A stretch of DNA of 64,000 nt from Kordiimonadaceae bacterium (GTDB taxonomy: Bacteria; Pseudomonadota; Alphaproteobacteria; Sphingomonadales; Kordiimonadaceae): the NCBI GenBank assembly GCA_017640725.1, contig JAEPQB010000001.1:1550001-1614000 (forward strand). Reading direction: 5' to 3'. Each line of letters begins with the position of its first letter. The first letter of the stretch is position 1. The translations under genes and the position numbers were made by a program. Below are positions 17,809 through 27,690 of this stretch, piece by piece. The notes under the pieces are model-generated. The model had not been told where the DNA came from. It saw nothing but the letters and a program-made list of their open reading frames with translations, and ran no database searches.

Positions 17809-18576
17809 CTAGCCTTGCTCTCTCGCTTTCAGGATTGCGTCAGCTTCCTTGATAAATGCCCACACTTCGTTCGAAAACGGTGGCTCTGGGCCGTCCGCAG
17901 GCCAATCATCCATGTTGTCATAAAGCTTGGCGGCGCTTTCTGTGAGAGCAGGGTCGATGTCGTAAATGGCCTGCGTCATTGCATTCCATTCCCTGACCAC
18001 CTGTTGCGCTTCTCTGCTGCCAGGGTCTGTTCCAACAAGCGCTTCGGTACGCGCCAACAAAGCGGGCCATTTCTGTTCGTGTTCCCGAACGGCCTCATCC
18101 GAGAGTTTTTCTTTGGCCGCTTTCCAGCGCTCCTGTTCTTCGTCGGTGTAGAATTTGTCCCAGACTTTTTGCCATTTTTCCTCGCTCATAGCGTGTTCTC
18201 CCATCTTGATGATGTTGCAAAGCGTGGAAAGGTCGGCAGGCTGGCCGGCAGCAGCGCACGCCACAGCCTCATCAAGCAGGGCGAGCCGGTGTTTGGCTTT
18301 TTCAAGCTCTTCTTCGGCGATTGCGCGCTGCATTTGCAGCACATCTTCCGCCTGCCAGTTGCCAGATGTGATCAATTGCTTGATCTGTGACAGGGTTAAC
18401 CCTGTTCTTTTCAGCATCTGAATATGCTGCAGGCGCGCTATGTCATGAAACGCATAGACGCGCTGTCGCGACTCGGTTCTTTGCGGCTTCAACAACCCCA
18501 TCGTTTCATAATGGTGCAGTGCACGAACAGTTATCCCTGAGCGTTTTGCGACTTCACCGATCGACAATAGCTTCAT
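17809..18576 (-). CDS. MerR family regulator with TipAS-like effector domain
   Basis: 255 residues from ATG 18576, preceded by AAGGAAGG. The N-terminal winged helix is LLSIGEVAKRSGITVRALHH followed by YETMGLLKPQRT; a dimerisation coiled coil covers about residues 75-110. The C-terminal 120 residues (EKWQKVWDKFYTDEEQERWK and following) resemble the TipAS antibiotic-binding domain. Such regulators bind hydrophobic ligands and activate nearby promoters. It is divergent from argG, 211 bp away, but the target need not be argG. Confidence 0.92.
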   Translation of the reverse strand: MKLLSIGEVAKRSGITVRALHHYETMGLLKPQRTESRQRVYAFHDIARLQHIQMLKRTGLTLSQIKQLITSGNWQAEDVLQMQRAIAEEELEKAKHRLALLDEAVACAAAGQPADLSTLCNIIKMGEHAMSEEKWQKVWDKFYTDEEQERWKAAKEKLSDEAVREHEQKWPALLARTEALVGTDPGSREAQQVVREWNAMTQAIYDIDPALTESAAKLYDNMDDWPADGPEPPFSNEVWAFIKEADAILKAREQG

Positions 18577-18787
18577 ATCTTGCCTTCCTTTCCACAACAC
18601 GACCTGTGGGGCCTAACGCAGCGTCAGGGGCAAGGGGAAACTTTAAAAACTCCGAAAAAAATTTACCAGACATTCGGCAGCGCAAGTTTTTCTGATTGAT
18701 GAACAGAAAAATTAACGTTGATACGCCGATTGACGCGGCGATGCCCACGCCTATACTCGCCGCGAATGACAGACCGGAGCACTCCCC

Positions 18788-20023
18788 ATGGCAGACAAAA
18801 TCAATAAAGTTGTTTTGGCTTATTCTGGCGGCCTAGACACATCCATTATCCTGAAGTGGCTTCAGGTTACCTACGACTGCGAAGTCGTAACTTTCACCGC
18901 CGATCTAGGCCAAGGTGAAGAACTGGAGCCGGCCCGCAAAAAAGCAGAAATGCTGGGCATCAATGAAATCTATATTGAGGACCTGCGCGAAGAATTTGTG
19001 CGCGACTATGTCTTCCCGATGTTCCGCGCTAACACGGTTTATGAAGGGCTGTATCTTCTAGGCACCGCGATTGCACGGCCTTTGATTGCCAAGCGTCAAA
19101 TCGAGATTGCCGCCGAGACTGGCGCGGATGCTGTTTGTCACGGGGCGACAGGCAAAGGCAATGACCAAGTGCGGTTTGAACTCGGCTACTATGGCCTGAA
19201 CCCGAATATCAAAGTCATCGCGCCGTGGCGTGAATGGGACTTGTCGTCCCGAACGGCGCTGATTGATTTTGCCGAGAAACACCAGATTCCGGTGCCAAAA
19301 GACAAGCGCGGCGAGAGCCCTTTCAGTGTCGACGCAAACCTGTTGCATACATCAAGCGAAGGCAAAGCGCTTGAGGACCCTTGGGAGGCGGCTGAAGAAT
19401 ATGTCTACAGCCGTACGGATGACCCGGTGGCTGATGCACCGAGCGAGCCAGAGTATATCGAAGTTGAGTTCGAAAAAGGCGATGCCGTCGGCATTAACGG
19501 TGTCGCTATGAGTCCCGCGACCCTGTTGACCGCGTTAAATGATTACGGCCGCAAGCACGGCATTGGGCGGCTCGACCTGTTGGAGAACCGGTTTGTTGGC
19601 ATGAAATCGCGCGGCATCTACGAAACGCCCGGCGGCACCATTCTTCTGGCGGCGCACCGGGGCATTGAGCAAATTACGCTCGATAAAGGGGCCATGCATC
19701 TCAAAGACCAGATCATGCCCAAGTACGCTGAAGCCATCTACAATGGTTTCTGGTTCAGCCCTGAGCGTGAGATGATGCAGGCGCTTATCGACAAAAGTCA
19801 GGACTTTGTTGCTGGAACGGTTCGGCTGATGCTGTTCAAGGGTGCTGCCCATGTTGTTGGCCGCAAGAGCCCTTACAGCCTCTATTCGATGGAGCATGTG
19901 ACATTTGAGGAAGACAGTGTCTATGACCAACGGGACGCGGAAGGCTTCATCAAACTCAATGCACTTCGACTGCAACTCTTGAAGCAGCGCGGTAAAATCA
20001 CTGAGCCACCCAGCTACGAGTAG
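18788..20023 (+). CDS. argG: Argininosuccinate synthase
   Basis: 411 residues. The ATP-pyrophosphatase loop [16 protein letters not shown] is near the N-terminus, followed by [15 protein letters not shown] and the [14 protein letters not shown] segment. The enzyme joins citrulline and aspartate using ATP in arginine synthesis. Length matches the type-1 bacterial family (about 400-410). The start ATG has GGAG upstream. The AEC transporter gene follows 14 nt after the stop. Confidence 0.98.
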   Translation: MADKINKVVLAYSGGLDTSIILKWLQVTYDCEVVTFTADLGQGEELEPARKKAEMLGINEIYIEDLREEFVRDYVFPMFRANTVYEGLYLLGTAIARPLIAKRQIEIAAETGADAVCHGATGKGNDQVRFELGYYGLNPNIKVIAPWREWDLSSRTALIDFAEKHQIPVPKDKRGESPFSVDANLLHTSSEGKALEDPWEAAEEYVYSRTDDPVADAPSEPEYIEVEFEKGDAVGINGVAMSPATLLTALNDYGRKHGIGRLDLLENRFVGMKSRGIYETPGGTILLAAHRGIEQITLDKGAMHLKDQIMPKYAEAIYNGFWFSPEREMMQALIDKSQDFVAGTVRLMLFKGAAHVVGRKSPYSLYSMEHVTFEEDSVYDQRDAEGFIKLNALRLQLLKQRGKITEPPSYE

Positions 20024-20037
20024 GAACTGACAGGAAC

Positions 20038-20982
20038 ATGGGCGACGTCTTTTTGATCATTGGGCCTGTGTTCCTGATCATGATGCTGGGGTTCGGGCTG
20101 GGCAAAACCAAGCTGTTCCCGCCGGGGTCCAGCTCTATCCTGATCGCCTTTGTCTGGTATGTGGCTATCCCGGCGCTGATGTTCCGGTCCGTCGCACCAG
20201 CAACGCTGCCACAGGCGGATGAGCTACTGCTCGTTTTTGGTTATTATTCGGCGTTGCTAACTCTTTATTTGCTAGCGGTGCTGGTATCCAAATTCGTCTT
20301 CAAACTGACGGCTGCTGAGCAAGGCATATTTGCCTTGTCCTCCTGTTTCGCGAACGGTGGCTTTATCGGCATCCCTATTCTTGAAGGTGCGTTTGGGTCA
20401 GAAGGTGTGCGTCTGCTGCTGGTGATCCTGAGTTTTCACAGCTTGACGCTGCTGACCATTACAACAGTGATCGCGGAGCGCGCGGCACAGCGCTCCGGGG
20501 GTGGCGGCAGTGTTGTCACCAAAACGCTGCAAAGCCTGGGTCAAAACCCGCTTTTGCTGGCGCTTGTGTCGGGGCTTAGCTGGTCAGCTTTGGGGTTGCC
20601 TTTCCCGGAATGGCTCGACCGGGTTCTTGCCCTGCCTGCCCAAAGTGCGGCACCCACCGGATTGTTTGCCGCCGGTCTCGCGATCGCGGGCTTCAAAATC
20701 TCAGGTGACTTGAAACAGGCCCTGATCGCAGTTGCGTTTAAGCTTATGCTTTTGCCGCTGATGGTGTTTTCTACGACCCATTTTGTATTTGGGTTGCCTG
20801 ACTTGTGGGTGGGCGTCGCGACGCTCACTGCGGCATTGCCGACCGGCATGGTTGCCTATACTTTCGGCGAACAATATGGCATTGGCTCACGCCGGGCGGC
20901 AACAACCGTGGTGATAGGCACGGCCACATCTATTGTAACACTGGCATCACTTCTTATATGGCTCAGTCCATCCGGCGTTTAA
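20038..20982 (+). CDS. AEC (auxin efflux carrier) family transporter
   Basis: 314 residues and about ten membrane helices in two five-helix halves. Landmarks are FLIIGPVFLIMMLGFGLGKT at the start, SSCFANGGFIGIPIL (helix-breaking crossover region) and ATLTAALPTGMVAYTFGEQY in the second half. Bacterial AEC proteins carry malate, malonate or related anions. It sits 14 nt after argG and may share its transcript; substrate unknown. Confidence 0.9.
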   Translation: MGDVFLIIGPVFLIMMLGFGLGKTKLFPPGSSSILIAFVWYVAIPALMFRSVAPATLPQADELLLVFGYYSALLTLYLLAVLVSKFVFKLTAAEQGIFALSSCFANGGFIGIPILEGAFGSEGVRLLLVILSFHSLTLLTITTVIAERAAQRSGGGGSVVTKTLQSLGQNPLLLALVSGLSWSALGLPFPEWLDRVLALPAQSAAPTGLFAAGLAIAGFKISGDLKQALIAVAFKLMLLPLMVFSTTHFVFGLPDLWVGVATLTAALPTGMVAYTFGEQYGIGSRRAATTVVIGTATSIVTLASLLIWLSPSGV

Positions 20983-21009
20983 CGGAACAGAAAAAAGTGG
21001 AGACACGGC

Positions 21010-21468
21010 ATGAGCGAATGGACAGTTTATCTTTCCGGCGAAATCCATAGCGATTGGCGGCAGGAGATTGAGGCGGCAGTATCAGCCCTGAGTTTGCCTG
21101 TCACCTTCACAGCCCCCAACACCGTGCATGAAGACAGCGACGACGCGGGCGCTGTTATTCTCGGCGAGCCGGAAAGCAACTTTTGGCGCGACCATATGGG
21201 TGCCAAAGTGAACGCGATCCGCACCCGCAAGCTCATTTCAGAAGCAGATGTTGTTGTGGTTCGTTTCGGCGAAAAATACCGCCAGTGGAATGCGGCCTTT
21301 GATGCGGGCTATGCGGCGGCGCTCGGTAAAAGTTTGATCGTTCAGCACCCGCCGGAATTCACCCATGCGCTTAAGGAAGTGGATGGTGCTGCGCTCGCCA
21401 CCTGCGAGACGCCAGCACAAGTTGCCAAAATACTAGCTTATGTGATTTCGGGCGCGCTGGAGCGCTAA
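21010..21468 (+). CDS. ytoQ: YtoQ family protein
   Basis: 152 residues. The whole sequence follows the YtoQ pattern: WTVYLSGEIHSDWRQEIEAA, TFTAPNTVHEDSD, FWRDHMGAKVNAIRTR and RFGEKYRQWNAAFDAGYAAA. The fold resembles nucleoside 2-deoxyribosyltransferase-like proteins, but activity is not established. The 3' end overlaps the convergent VOC gene by 4 nt. Confidence 0.87.
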   Translation: MSEWTVYLSGEIHSDWRQEIEAAVSALSLPVTFTAPNTVHEDSDDAGAVILGEPESNFWRDHMGAKVNAIRTRKLISEADVVVVRFGEKYRQWNAAFDAGYAAALGKSLIVQHPPEFTHALKEVDGAALATCETPAQVAKILAYVISGALER

Positions 21469-22034
21469 TCCCGCGCGACGTTGAGGTCCACAAGCGGCTC
21501 GTTCACTTCCAAAACAAAACCATCGGGGTCAGAGATGATACTGACCCGCACGGGAATGGTGCCCGTGCCATCATAGCTTGGGTATTCAACGATGCGCGGT
21601 GGCATAATAGCCTCCACGCCAGGTACAGCTTGAGCTGCTTCAAACTTCTGTTCTAGGTCTGTGGTCGCAAACAACTGCACTGAGGTGCCGGGCTCAAACG
21701 CCAGCCGATTGAGTGGTTGCTCTTTCTTCGGTTTCTGGTACTCAAGCAGCCCCAGAACGCCCACATACGTGTCGTTGGCGCGCAAGAACACAAGGCGGCG
21801 GATGCGGTCGGTTTCTGCGTCCGGCTTGCCGGCAGGCGTGCGGATCATTTGGTCATAAATCACCTTCATGCCAAGCACATCGCGGTACAGCATCAACGAG
21901 TTATCGATGTTCCGCACAACAAGCGTAGTACGCCGAAAATCAATGTCGACCCGATCGGCTTCCGGCACCGGCAGCGCGCTTGCGGTAGGCACGCCGGCAA
22001 CAAATAAGAACAAAGCAATCAGTATAGTGCGCAT
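21465..22034 (-). CDS. Secreted VOC (glyoxalase/dioxygenase fold) protein
   Basis: 189 residues from ATG 22034 with GGAGG upstream; the frame is open further upstream but those residues do not look coding. A signal peptide (MRTILIALFLFVAGVPTASA) is followed by one VOC domain: RTTLVVRNIDNSLMLYRDVL, then VQLFATTDLEQKFEAAQAVP and a final SIISDPDGFVLEVNEP with the family Glu ligand. Export of a VOC protein is uncommon. Substrate unknown. Confidence 0.85.
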   Translation of the reverse strand: MRTILIALFLFVAGVPTASALPVPEADRVDIDFRRTTLVVRNIDNSLMLYRDVLGMKVIYDQMIRTPAGKPDAETDRIRRLVFLRANDTYVGVLGLLEYQKPKKEQPLNRLAFEPGTSVQLFATTDLEQKFEAAQAVPGVEAIMPPRIVEYPSYDGTGTIPVRVSIISDPDGFVLEVNEPLVDLNVARD

Positions 22035-22110
22035 CGCCAAAACCTCCGCAGTGCAAAGAGCACGCATTTGGGCACACGCCTCAGGCTCCGGCAATGCGCT
22101 GAATCAACCC

Positions 22111-22824
22111 CTAGGGCAGGCGTTCAAAATGCATTGGGCGTCCAAGTACATCAATCCGAACCACCTTGTGTGGCAAGGCGCGCGTGACATAAACCATGTT
22201 TTCCGGCGTGCCGTTTTGAATATGCACTTTGTGGGTTTCAAAAGTCCCAGCAGGTGTTTCCACTGTTTCAAAGCCGACATGAGCAAGCGTGACAGTTTCA
22301 ACGGCGTTAGAAAGTGTGTTGTACCATGGCACATCAACGCTGAAATTTTCCGCCAAAGGCATGGCGGCGATCACCCCAAAAATACTCAGCCGAATGATGC
22401 TTTTGGGTTGACTGGGGTCGCTTACATCAACCGTCCTTGGTTCTTGTCCTTCTTGGCTGATTTCGACAGAGCCTGATCGCGCGACCCCTTGCCAAGCTAC
22501 ATCAAAAACGTTGCGGGATGTTCCAACAGCAAAATCGATTTTGTTGCTCACCGGCAGGAATGTCGCGGCATCGATCACGCCTGTCGCGGTTTCCAGAATG
22601 TTGGGCTGCATTTCAGTTCGGTCGCTGATGACATATGTATTGCCCTCGCGGCGCCAACCATATGTCATACCACCCGCAGGGTTGCCGTCATTGATCATCT
22701 GCATGGAAAATTCACGCATATCAGCACGGTCCATGTCCATGAGCTGTTGCCAGCGGCTTTCCTGTGCCTGCGCGGATAGGGACGATGCCACCACTAGCAT
22801 CGCACCCGAAATTAAGCTTCTCAT
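22111..22824 (-). CDS. Secreted protein of unknown function (weakly DUF3108-like end)
   Basis: 237 residues from ATG 22824, where a signal peptide begins (MRSLISGAMLVVASSLSAQA). The mature part starts QESRWQQLMDMDRADMREFS. Near the C-terminus ETPAGTFETHKVHIQNGT and YVTRALPHKVVRIDVLGR resemble the end of DUF3108-type envelope proteins, where a carrier of lipid-like ligands is proposed; the likeness is weak. It lies downstream of nothing on its strand and is 76 nt from the VOC gene, so they may be co-transcribed. Confidence 0.75.
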   Translation of the reverse strand: MRSLISGAMLVVASSLSAQAQESRWQQLMDMDRADMREFSMQMINDGNPAGGMTYGWRREGNTYVISDRTEMQPNILETATGVIDAATFLPVSNKIDFAVGTSRNVFDVAWQGVARSGSVEISQEGQEPRTVDVSDPSQPKSIIRLSIFGVIAAMPLAENFSVDVPWYNTLSNAVETVTLAHVGFETVETPAGTFETHKVHIQNGTPENMVYVTRALPHKVVRIDVLGRPMHFERLP

Positions 22825-23051
22825 ATCTATTACCCCTTTGGATTTGATCCGGTGCGGTGTGGAGCGCCCCATATTGCCGGGGACAACTGTAGAGGGCGCA
22901 CCCTGCTAGGCCCACAGCAACTATGGATTAGTTGCGCCGCCCCAGGTTTAGTTTGGGCACCTTTCTGAAACTTCTTGTTTTCCGCGCAAGCGCCACACAT
23001 GATGCGGTCGGGTCTCGGTTAACTGGCAATCAAGAGGAACCACTTGCCATT

Positions 23052-23642
23052 ATGAAGCTCTATTTTTCCAAAACATCACCCTACGCCCGCAAAGTGCTGC
23101 TGGTTGCTCGCCAGCTGGGGCAGATGGATGAAATTGAAACTGTGCCCGTCAATCCCCTGGAGGCGACCGATGATTTTCTGGCTGCCAATCCTCTTTCCAA
23201 AGTTCCGACATTGGTGGTGGAAGATGAACCTGCTTTGTTTGATAGCCGGGTGATCGTGGAGTTTTTGCTCGACCGTGCCGGTATGAATGACGCGGGGCGC
23301 GCCAAAACCGAGATGTTGAAGCGACAGGCACTTGCCGATGGCATAACGGATGCGGCACTTGCGACCGTAATGGAAAAACGCCGGCCGGAGAGCGAGCAGT
23401 CTTCATATTGGGTCGAAAGGTGGTCAGCTGCGATTGACCGTGGGCTGGCACACTTGGAAGACGGTGCTGTAAACGCGCTGGAGCATTGGCATTTTGATGC
23501 CATGGCAACGGCAAGTGCGCTCGATTACTTGTGTTTCAGACTGCCGGAAATTGACTGGCAGACAAAATACCCGGAAACGGCCACCTGGTACAAAGCGGCT
23601 TGCGAGCGCGACGACATGAAAGCGACCGATCCTCGCGACTGA
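23052..23642 (+). CDS. Glutathione S-transferase family protein (second copy)
   Basis: 196 residues from ATG 23052; an upstream start at 22932 would add 40 residues that do not fit the fold. The thioredoxin domain reads MKLYFSKTSPYARKVLLVAR, NPLSKVPTLVVEDEPALFDS and RVIVEFLLDRAG. This is the short YibF-like type. It differs strongly from the GST at 16514, so it is not a recent duplicate. AAGAGGAA lies upstream of the ATG. Confidence 0.87.
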   Translation: MKLYFSKTSPYARKVLLVARQLGQMDEIETVPVNPLEATDDFLAANPLSKVPTLVVEDEPALFDSRVIVEFLLDRAGMNDAGRAKTEMLKRQALADGITDAALATVMEKRRPESEQSSYWVERWSAAIDRGLAHLEDGAVNALEHWHFDAMATASALDYLCFRLPEIDWQTKYPETATWYKAACERDDMKATDPRD

Positions 23643-23770
23643 TCTGGTGCGCGCCGAGCCTGTCTTGAGACGTTTACGAAACATCTGAGCGGTTGCCGAC
23701 CCGGCAATCGCCATTAGTCCCCGCGCCCTTCATGGTGCCTCCAGCAAAAAAACTGCTTCAGGAGGATACC

Positions 23771-24559
23771 ATGAAGAAAAATATAATTTCGGCAGCCCTA
23801 ATGCTTGCAGGCATAAGCCCGGTTGCGACAGCACAAGATACCGCCAAAAAGGAAATCAGCTTTTCCTTCATTGAAGGCGCGTTTGCCCACGACAATTTCA
23901 ATTCAAATGGGTTGGGCATCAATGACCGTGACGGCGTTGGCAATACCGCTGACGACAACTTCGGCATCTTGGGCGAGGCGACCGGCAACGGTGGCGGTGC
24001 GCGCCTGTCTGTCGAGCTGCCCTTTGGTTCAAACGCCATGGGGTTTCATGCGGTTGCAGACTATCTGCAAACCGGCCACGATGTTGGCATTGCCATTACA
24101 GATGAATTTGGCGCTCCCACCGCAAGCGGTGTTGTTGCGCTCGACCAGTCTGAATTCAGAGCGGCATTTGGCGTGCATTCGAAAGCCAGCAAATACTTCA
24201 GTTTGTTTGGTGAGTTGGGTTTCACGACCAATAAAGTTGACCTCGGAACCGCTAATTTGGTTGCGGGGCCGAACGCGATTTCAGCCGATCTGGGCCCTGC
24301 CAGTGGCAGCAGGACAGCCCTGGATGCCCGCATCGGTGGTCGAGGTATTCTGGGAAAACGAACTGAGTTGCTTGGTTATGTCCGCTATAGTGGCAATGGC
24401 AAACTGGAAACCGCCACTGATGGCACTGTCGGCTTTACAGGCAAAGTGATTGCCGGCGCGGGTGCCTATTATCATTTCTCAGACCGGTTTCAGTTGGGCG
24501 CTGACTATGAATTTGGCACTCCCGGGCGCTTTCGCGCTGTTGCCAGGTTCACTTTCTGA
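23771..24559 (+). CDS. Outer-membrane beta-barrel protein
   Basis: 262 residues from ATG 23771, preceded by AGGAGG. A signal peptide (about 21 residues, ending VATAQ) is followed by alternating amphipathic strands such as GYVRYSGNGKLETATDGTVG and AGAGAYYHFSDRFQLGADYE, and the protein ends in ARFTF with the C-terminal Phe of outer-membrane barrels. About eight strands are likely. An insert near residues 30-60 (NDRDGVGNTADDN) is acidic. The ligand or role is unknown. It is convergent with the response regulator, 13 nt apart. Confidence 0.87.
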   Translation: MKKNIISAALMLAGISPVATAQDTAKKEISFSFIEGAFAHDNFNSNGLGINDRDGVGNTADDNFGILGEATGNGGGARLSVELPFGSNAMGFHAVADYLQTGHDVGIAITDEFGAPTASGVVALDQSEFRAAFGVHSKASKYFSLFGELGFTTNKVDLGTANLVAGPNAISADLGPASGSRTALDARIGGRGILGKRTELLGYVRYSGNGKLETATDGTVGFTGKVIAGAGAYYHFSDRFQLGADYEFGTPGRFRAVARFTF

Positions 24560-24572
24560 CACGAGAAACTAC

Positions 24573-25298
24573 CTAGGCTGGCGCAGTCTCCCGCGCTGCC
24601 AACAAGCGCCGGACATGGTCAACCCGTGTCCGGCCAATTGGCAGGGAATGGCCGCCTTGCAGATCAATTTCATACCGGCTGCCCTCAAGAGATCTGAGCG
24701 CTTTAATCGCGGCGACCTGGACCAAAAACGACTTGTGACTTCGAATGAACTGTTCCGCCAAAATTTCTTCCAAGCGATTGAGAGGTTTGCTGTGAAATTT
24801 CACGTCCCCGCCCACCATGGCGGCTTCTGAGTATTTGTCAGCCCCTTTGAAATAGAGAATTTCCTCGATGTTGATGGTTTCAATCCTTGCGCCTGCTTCA
24901 AATGCAATTTGTTTGGCCGAGCGCTCCAGTTTCGCATCGGGTTTGAGAAAACGATCAATTGCTTTCTCCAGCCGTTCTTTCGTGAACGGTTTGGCGACAA
25001 AATCCAGCACACCCAGGTCAAAAGCCTCAATCGCCCTAGTTGTTTCAGCAGAAACGACAATCGTGTGAGCTGGCCTGGCAGCGAAGCGTCTCAACAAATC
25101 GAAGCCATCCTGGCCCGCCAAGTTCAGGTCAAGCAGAGTGAGGTCGATAGTGTTTGCGTCGAGAAGGTTAAAGGCTTCTGCAGTTGACCCGGCTACAAGG
25201 CACTGTGCTAATTGATCACTCAAAATCTCACGACACAGGCGTTCGACGCGCTGCGCAACGATTGGCTCATCTTCAACGATTAATAGCGAGACGGACAT
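24573..25298 (-). CDS. LytTR response regulator
   Basis: 241 residues from ATG 25298; a TTG two codons earlier is less likely. The receiver domain has LLIVEDEPIVAQRVERL, phosphoacceptor Asp in DLTLLDLNLAGQDGFDLL, and the Lys in DFVAKPFTKERLE. The C-terminal LytTR domain includes ILYFKGADKYSEAAMV, EQFIRSHKSFLVQVAAI and GHSLPIGRTRVDHVRRLL. It binds DNA after phosphorylation by the adjacent kinase. Start of this gene is 12 nt after the kinase stop. Confidence 0.94.
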   Translation of the reverse strand: MSVSLLIVEDEPIVAQRVERLCREILSDQLAQCLVAGSTAEAFNLLDANTIDLTLLDLNLAGQDGFDLLRRFAARPAHTIVVSAETTRAIEAFDLGVLDFVAKPFTKERLEKAIDRFLKPDAKLERSAKQIAFEAGARIETINIEEILYFKGADKYSEAAMVGGDVKFHSKPLNRLEEILAEQFIRSHKSFLVQVAAIKALRSLEGSRYEIDLQGGHSLPIGRTRVDHVRRLLAARETAPA

Positions 25299-25310
25299 GT
25301 CCAAACAGGA

Positions 25311-26984
25311 TTAGCTTTTGCCTAGTTCAATTTTCGAAACCCAGTTTGATCCTATCTTTTCTGTCGAGAAGCGGAAAGCATTTCCGCAAAATTCCTTCAA
25401 TCGGTTTCGAACATAGTCGGAGCCCAAGCCACTGCCTTGCCTCGCCGCTGGCGCTCCTGCCTCTGGAACAACAAGAGTGAAACACTGACTGTCGCCGATC
25501 GTTTCCTGGCTGAAACTAAACTCAAAACTACCATTTCTATAGTCATTGTGGCTGAAAGCATTTTCGACCAACGTGTGAAAGACGGCCGGCGGGACAAGTG
25601 TGTCCAAATCCAAATCGATACACACCAGTTTGAGGGTGCTTCCAAGGCGTTGGCTCATCAGGTCCAAATGCACCTGGCACAAATCCAACTCTTCACGCAG
25701 TGTCACTTGCTGCTTGTCGGAAAAGTCTGTCAGCAGTCTGAATTCCCGAGCGAGTCCCTCTACAAATTTAACGGCTTCGGGCGGGTTGGTTTCTATCCAT
25801 TCCATCAGGGCAGTTAGTGAATTCATCAGAAAATGGGGCTTGATGTTCTGCCGTAGAAGATCACCCCGCAACCGAGCGGACAAAAGCGCCAGTTGTTGTG
25901 CTTGCATGTGCCGCCTGCGGATATCCAGAGCGAGTTCGGCACCAAATAAGACCGTAAGAATGCCTAAAAACAGTGTCTTTTCGTCAGGCTGAATTCCCAG
26001 TGCCAGAAGTGCCAAAACAACGGCACCGACCACCCATTTGGCAACACTGACTTCGGCCCGCCAACTGACCACTGCCATGAACAGAATATACAGGCCAAGA
26101 AACACAAGAATTCTTGTGTCTTCATCCATTGAACCCAGCGGCAACAGGCCGGCAAAAATGGTGGCAATACTCGCAGTAGTCCAAAGCAGGGGGCGCTTAA
26201 GTTCCAGGCGCAGCGCGCAATAGCCAGCAATTGCGACCACAAAACCGATGGTGAGAGAGGCCATAATCACGTCGACCGATGCCTGCCAAGTATAGGGATA
26301 GGGGGTTAAAAATCTCGCTCTGTCTAAAAACACCAACGAACCAGCAATAAATGTGGTTAGCGCGGCCATTCTGCACAGGTTCTGCAAGTTTCCTTGGCGG
26401 CTAACGGTTGCAAAATATGCGCTGGCCAGATAGCAAGTCACGGTCAGCAAAAACACGAAAACAACCGTAAAATGAATCCCGAAAAAGTCGGCCGCGAGGT
26501 CCGTCGTAAATACACCTATAGTGGCGCGCGACCCGGCTTTGAGACCGCGCGCATGCAAGCGAACATAGAGTTCATGGTTTCCGGAGTGTGCAAGCTCAAT
26601 TGGTACCATGACTCTGGAAAATTCGGTTGCTTTGTCCCCTAAATATGCGTTGGAACCCAACAAGGTACCGTCCCAATAAACATGATAGAGGCCGGTAACT
26701 TGAAACGTCAGGGCGAGTGGGTTGTTGGTTGGGCCTGCAGGCCCCCACTCGAGATTAAGCGTTTGTCGAACCCAAAAAGTGTCATCGTCTGTCTGAAGCT
26801 GCCCGGTAAATGGTTGCCATTCTTTGGACGACGCGGCCCCAATATAGTCCACTTCCGTAGAGTGTAGTTGTTCAGGGGCTCCACCATCAATAGTGACTGG
26901 CTGCGCCAATGTCGGCAAAGCTGCAACAAGGGATAGCGTCGCCCAGAGCCAAAAAGCATGGATGTTTGAATGGAGTATTTTCAT
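25311..26984 (-). CDS. LytS/YehU-type sensor histidine kinase with extracellular sensor
   Basis: 557 residues. A signal peptide (ending LPTLAQ) is followed by a periplasmic jelly-roll-like domain of about 150 residues (FWVRQTLNLEWG, VTGLYHVYWDGTLLGSN), then seven membrane helices (about residues 170-345), a 7TMR-DISM-like layout. The kinase part has the His_kinase motif LLRQNIKPHFLMNSLTAL, the N-box LVENAFSHNDYR and the G-box GSGLGSDYVRNRLKEF. It should phosphorylate the response regulator encoded just downstream. The signal is unknown; carbohydrate is possible from the sensor fold. Confidence 0.93.
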   Translation of the reverse strand: MKILHSNIHAFWLWATLSLVAALPTLAQPVTIDGGAPEQLHSTEVDYIGAASSKEWQPFTGQLQTDDDTFWVRQTLNLEWGPAGPTNNPLALTFQVTGLYHVYWDGTLLGSNAYLGDKATEFSRVMVPIELAHSGNHELYVRLHARGLKAGSRATIGVFTTDLAADFFGIHFTVVFVFLLTVTCYLASAYFATVSRQGNLQNLCRMAALTTFIAGSLVFLDRARFLTPYPYTWQASVDVIMASLTIGFVVAIAGYCALRLELKRPLLWTTASIATIFAGLLPLGSMDEDTRILVFLGLYILFMAVVSWRAEVSVAKWVVGAVVLALLALGIQPDEKTLFLGILTVLFGAELALDIRRRHMQAQQLALLSARLRGDLLRQNIKPHFLMNSLTALMEWIETNPPEAVKFVEGLAREFRLLTDFSDKQQVTLREELDLCQVHLDLMSQRLGSTLKLVCIDLDLDTLVPPAVFHTLVENAFSHNDYRNGSFEFSFSQETIGDSQCFTLVVPEAGAPAARQGSGLGSDYVRNRLKEFCGNAFRFSTEKIGSNWVSKIELGKS

Positions 26985-27038
26985 GGGGGCAGTTTAGTCA
27001 AACAACCCGGACAAATCGTTGATTAAAGCGTAAACGCC

Positions 27039-27662
27039 TCATGATCCGCCGAAAGCGTTTTTCAGGCCGTCCAAGATGAACTGCGTGGCGAGAGCGGCCA
27101 GAATGACGCCGAGCAACCGGGTTAAGACGGCGTTCACAGTCGGCCCGAGTGCATTCATTACTGGCCCAGCCGCCAGAAACACGATCAAGCTAACCAGCAT
27201 GACGAGCAAAAGCGCCGCCGTCACCGCCAGTTGTGCAACCGTGTCAGACCCGGCGTCCGCCACAGCCAGCATGATGGTGGTTATGGCACCAGGACCTGCA
27301 AGCAATGGCAATGCAACCGGAAAAACAGAAACGTCCTCAAAAAACTCATCCATTTTTTCCGCTGCTTCTTTTTTCCGCTCCGACCGTTTTTCAAAAACCA
27401 TCTCGAGAGCAATGATAAACAGCATCAAGCCACCAGCGACGCGGAGCGCATCAATTGAAATGCCAAGAGCCCCCAAAAATGGCTCTCCAACAAAGGCGAA
27501 GAAAACCAGTATTAGCGTGCCTATCAGCACGCCTTTGAACGCCATTTTTCGTTGGTGACTGGCTGAGGTACCCTGGGTGAGACCGGCAAAAACCGGTGCA
27601 ATACCGACCGGATCGATAATCACAAAAAGCGCGATGAACGCTGACACAAAAATCTCATACAT
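27039..27662 (-). CDS. MarC family integral membrane protein
   Basis: 207 residues and six membrane helices. Family landmarks are FIALFVIIDPVGIAPVFAGL, LRVAGGLMLFIIALEMVFE, VFPVALPLLAGPGAITTIML and LTRLLGVILAALATQFILDG. MarC proteins were once tied to multiple antibiotic resistance, but that link has not held up and their function is unknown. A charged loop (KRSERKKEAAEKMDEFFEDV) lies between helices 3 and 4. folD lies 28 nt upstream on the same strand. Confidence 0.93.
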   Translation of the reverse strand: MYEIFVSAFIALFVIIDPVGIAPVFAGLTQGTSASHQRKMAFKGVLIGTLILVFFAFVGEPFLGALGISIDALRVAGGLMLFIIALEMVFEKRSERKKEAAEKMDEFFEDVSVFPVALPLLAGPGAITTIMLAVADAGSDTVAQLAVTAALLLVMLVSLIVFLAAGPVMNALGPTVNAVLTRLLGVILAALATQFILDGLKNAFGGS

Positions 27663-27690
27663 GCCTTTTCCCCTTCAGACACGTTCGGTT